Below the pieces are notes generated by a model. It did not search any database. It saw nothing but the letters and a program-made list of their open reading frames with translations, and was not told the DNA's origin. DNA of 31,469 bases, taken from NCBI GenBank assembly GCA_964058845.1, contig CAXKVR010000392.1, positions 1 through 31,469 of the forward strand. The letters run 5' to 3'. The position numbers and the translations under genes were made by a program. This stretch comes from Carex sylvatica (Eukaryota > Streptophyta > Magnoliopsida > Poales > Cyperaceae). Below, piece after piece: positions 30,892 through 31,469 of the stretch (the first letter of the stretch is position 1; each line of letters begins with the position of its first letter).

Positions 30892-31469
30892 CGATCTGAC
30901 TCTGATCTACTCAAAAGATTGAGTCAAATCCTCGTTCTTCCCCAAGACCCGATTTTGCGTCTCAAGACGGATCTAAACCTTCTCCCCCTTTCTTCTTCGC
31001 TTTCTTGACCCGTTCTTGATCTATCTCATCAAGAATCAAGTCCAAACCCGTTCGAAACCCTTCTCGGGTACCATGGAATATAGGCCTCCCATGCCGGCCC
31101 AAATCACAAATAAACTTTACCTTAGGTGGCCAACCGTCCTTAGAAGGTGTGGCTCAGCCCAACTAGGTGAAGCCAAGAAACGGTGGCTGGAGCAAGGCGG
31201 TGGCTGCTGGCGGAGCTAGGCGGCTCGGCCAAGAGAGAGAAAGGCAGGACGGAGAGAGAGAGAGAGAAGGCTGGTGGTGGTAGAACGGCCGGATCTGGAT
31301 CTGGCGGGACTAGGTCACGGCGGCGGCGGCGGGATCTGGTCAGATCAGACGGCGGCTGCACTGGCCAGGCGGAGGCGATTGCAGTGCAGGCGGCGACGCG
31401 CAGGTCCGACCAGTGCTGCGAGCCTCTGCCTAGAAAAACTGGCTAACCCTAGGTTTTAAGCTCTCGCTA
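30892..31469 (-). other. Copia 5' leader (untranslated), long and GC-rich; possible primer site at the edge
   Basis: 578 bp from the gag ATG to the window edge show no match to the 3' LTR. It contains a GAGAGA block near 31252-31270 and a CGG block near 31318-31331. The last bases read, on the minus strand, TAGCGAGAGCTTAAAACC, which could be the tail of a primer-binding site related to TGGTATCAGAGC; a second partial match, TGGTACCCGAG, lies near 31065-31075. Neither is secure. Confidence 0.5.

Larger units (their letters stand above)
26173..31469 (-). mobile_element. Ty1/copia LTR retrotransposon, decayed, antisense in RAB7 intron 3 (5' LTR off the window)
   Basis: Order on the minus strand: leader, gag with zinc knuckle, protease, integrase, reverse transcriptase, RNase H, polypurine tract, 3' LTR. 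Integrase before reverse transcriptase defines Ty1/copia. The 3' LTR starts TGTTGG at 26358 directly after a purine tract. The coding region has at least three frame changes and three in-frame stops, so it is not autonomous. The region right of gag shows no match to the 3' LTR, so the 5' LTR must lie beyond 31469. Confidence 0.92.

Noticed and set aside
26408..30922. Many plus-strand open frames across the copia element
   Set aside because: All are antisense or shadow frames of the minus-strand gag-pol region, with no domains of their own.
31050..31090. TGGTACCCGAG as the copia primer-binding site with an LTR end at CCA just before it
   Set aside because: Sequence to the right of it does not match the 3' LTR, so it is unlikely to be the LTR junction; a site at or beyond the window edge is more plausible.
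1..31469. CRISPR array, bacterial defence system, rRNA or tRNA genes
   Set aside because: The spliced plant genes and plant transposons show this is nuclear plant DNA; no regularly spaced repeat array or RNA gene structure was seen.

Overview
This is nuclear DNA from a flowering plant. It holds one complete split gene for a plant-type mitochondrial enzyme, the first three exons of a plant RAB7 GTPase, GT-AG introns, and a dense load of plant transposon classes (Ty1/copia, Helitron, Mutator-like, hAT-like, MITEs). There is no bacterial operon, CRISPR array or rRNA, and I saw no tRNA. The species cannot be named from this window.

Layout. (1) 610-6085, minus strand: a full 16-exon ALDH12A1-type gene (delta-1-pyrroline-5-carboxylate dehydrogenase, last step of proline breakdown). 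All 16 exons join in phase to 554 codons plus stop. One intron appears to use a GC donor, and the last intron holds an hAT-type MITE. (2) 6086-9774: AT-rich intergenic DNA with a 419-bp Mutator-type MITE, a 341-bp palindromic element and two copies of a second MITE family. (3) 9775-13325, minus strand: a 3.55-kb Helitron with both ends visible, inserted in a TA-rich tract and carrying an RPA70-like OB-fold gene. (4) 14752-18082: a 3.3-kb Mutator-like element with roughly 200-bp inverted ends and no recognisable transposase. (5) 18850-21397: a 2.5-kb hAT-like element carrying what looks like a captured first exon of TFIIS plus other spliced fragments. (6) 21398-24922: intergenic DNA with two more copies of the MITE family (one ending about 170 bp before the RAB7 start codon), another MITE and a perfect hairpin. 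(7) 24923-25757, plus strand: RAB7 (RABG3-type) exons 1-3. (8) About 26173 to the right edge, minus strand: a decayed Ty1/copia retrotransposon sitting antisense in RAB7 intron 3. Its 5' LTR and the rest of RAB7 lie outside the window.

The two host genes are unrelated housekeeping genes: proline catabolism in mitochondria, and late-endosome/vacuole traffic. Nothing indicates that they act together. The interest lies in the transposons: a MITE family whose ends are themselves hairpins and which has left near-perfect 9-bp target duplications three times here, a Helitron with a spliced single-stranded-DNA-binding gene, and apparent gene capture by a hAT-like element. All boundaries, splice sites and repeats were read by eye; no search or alignment program was run.
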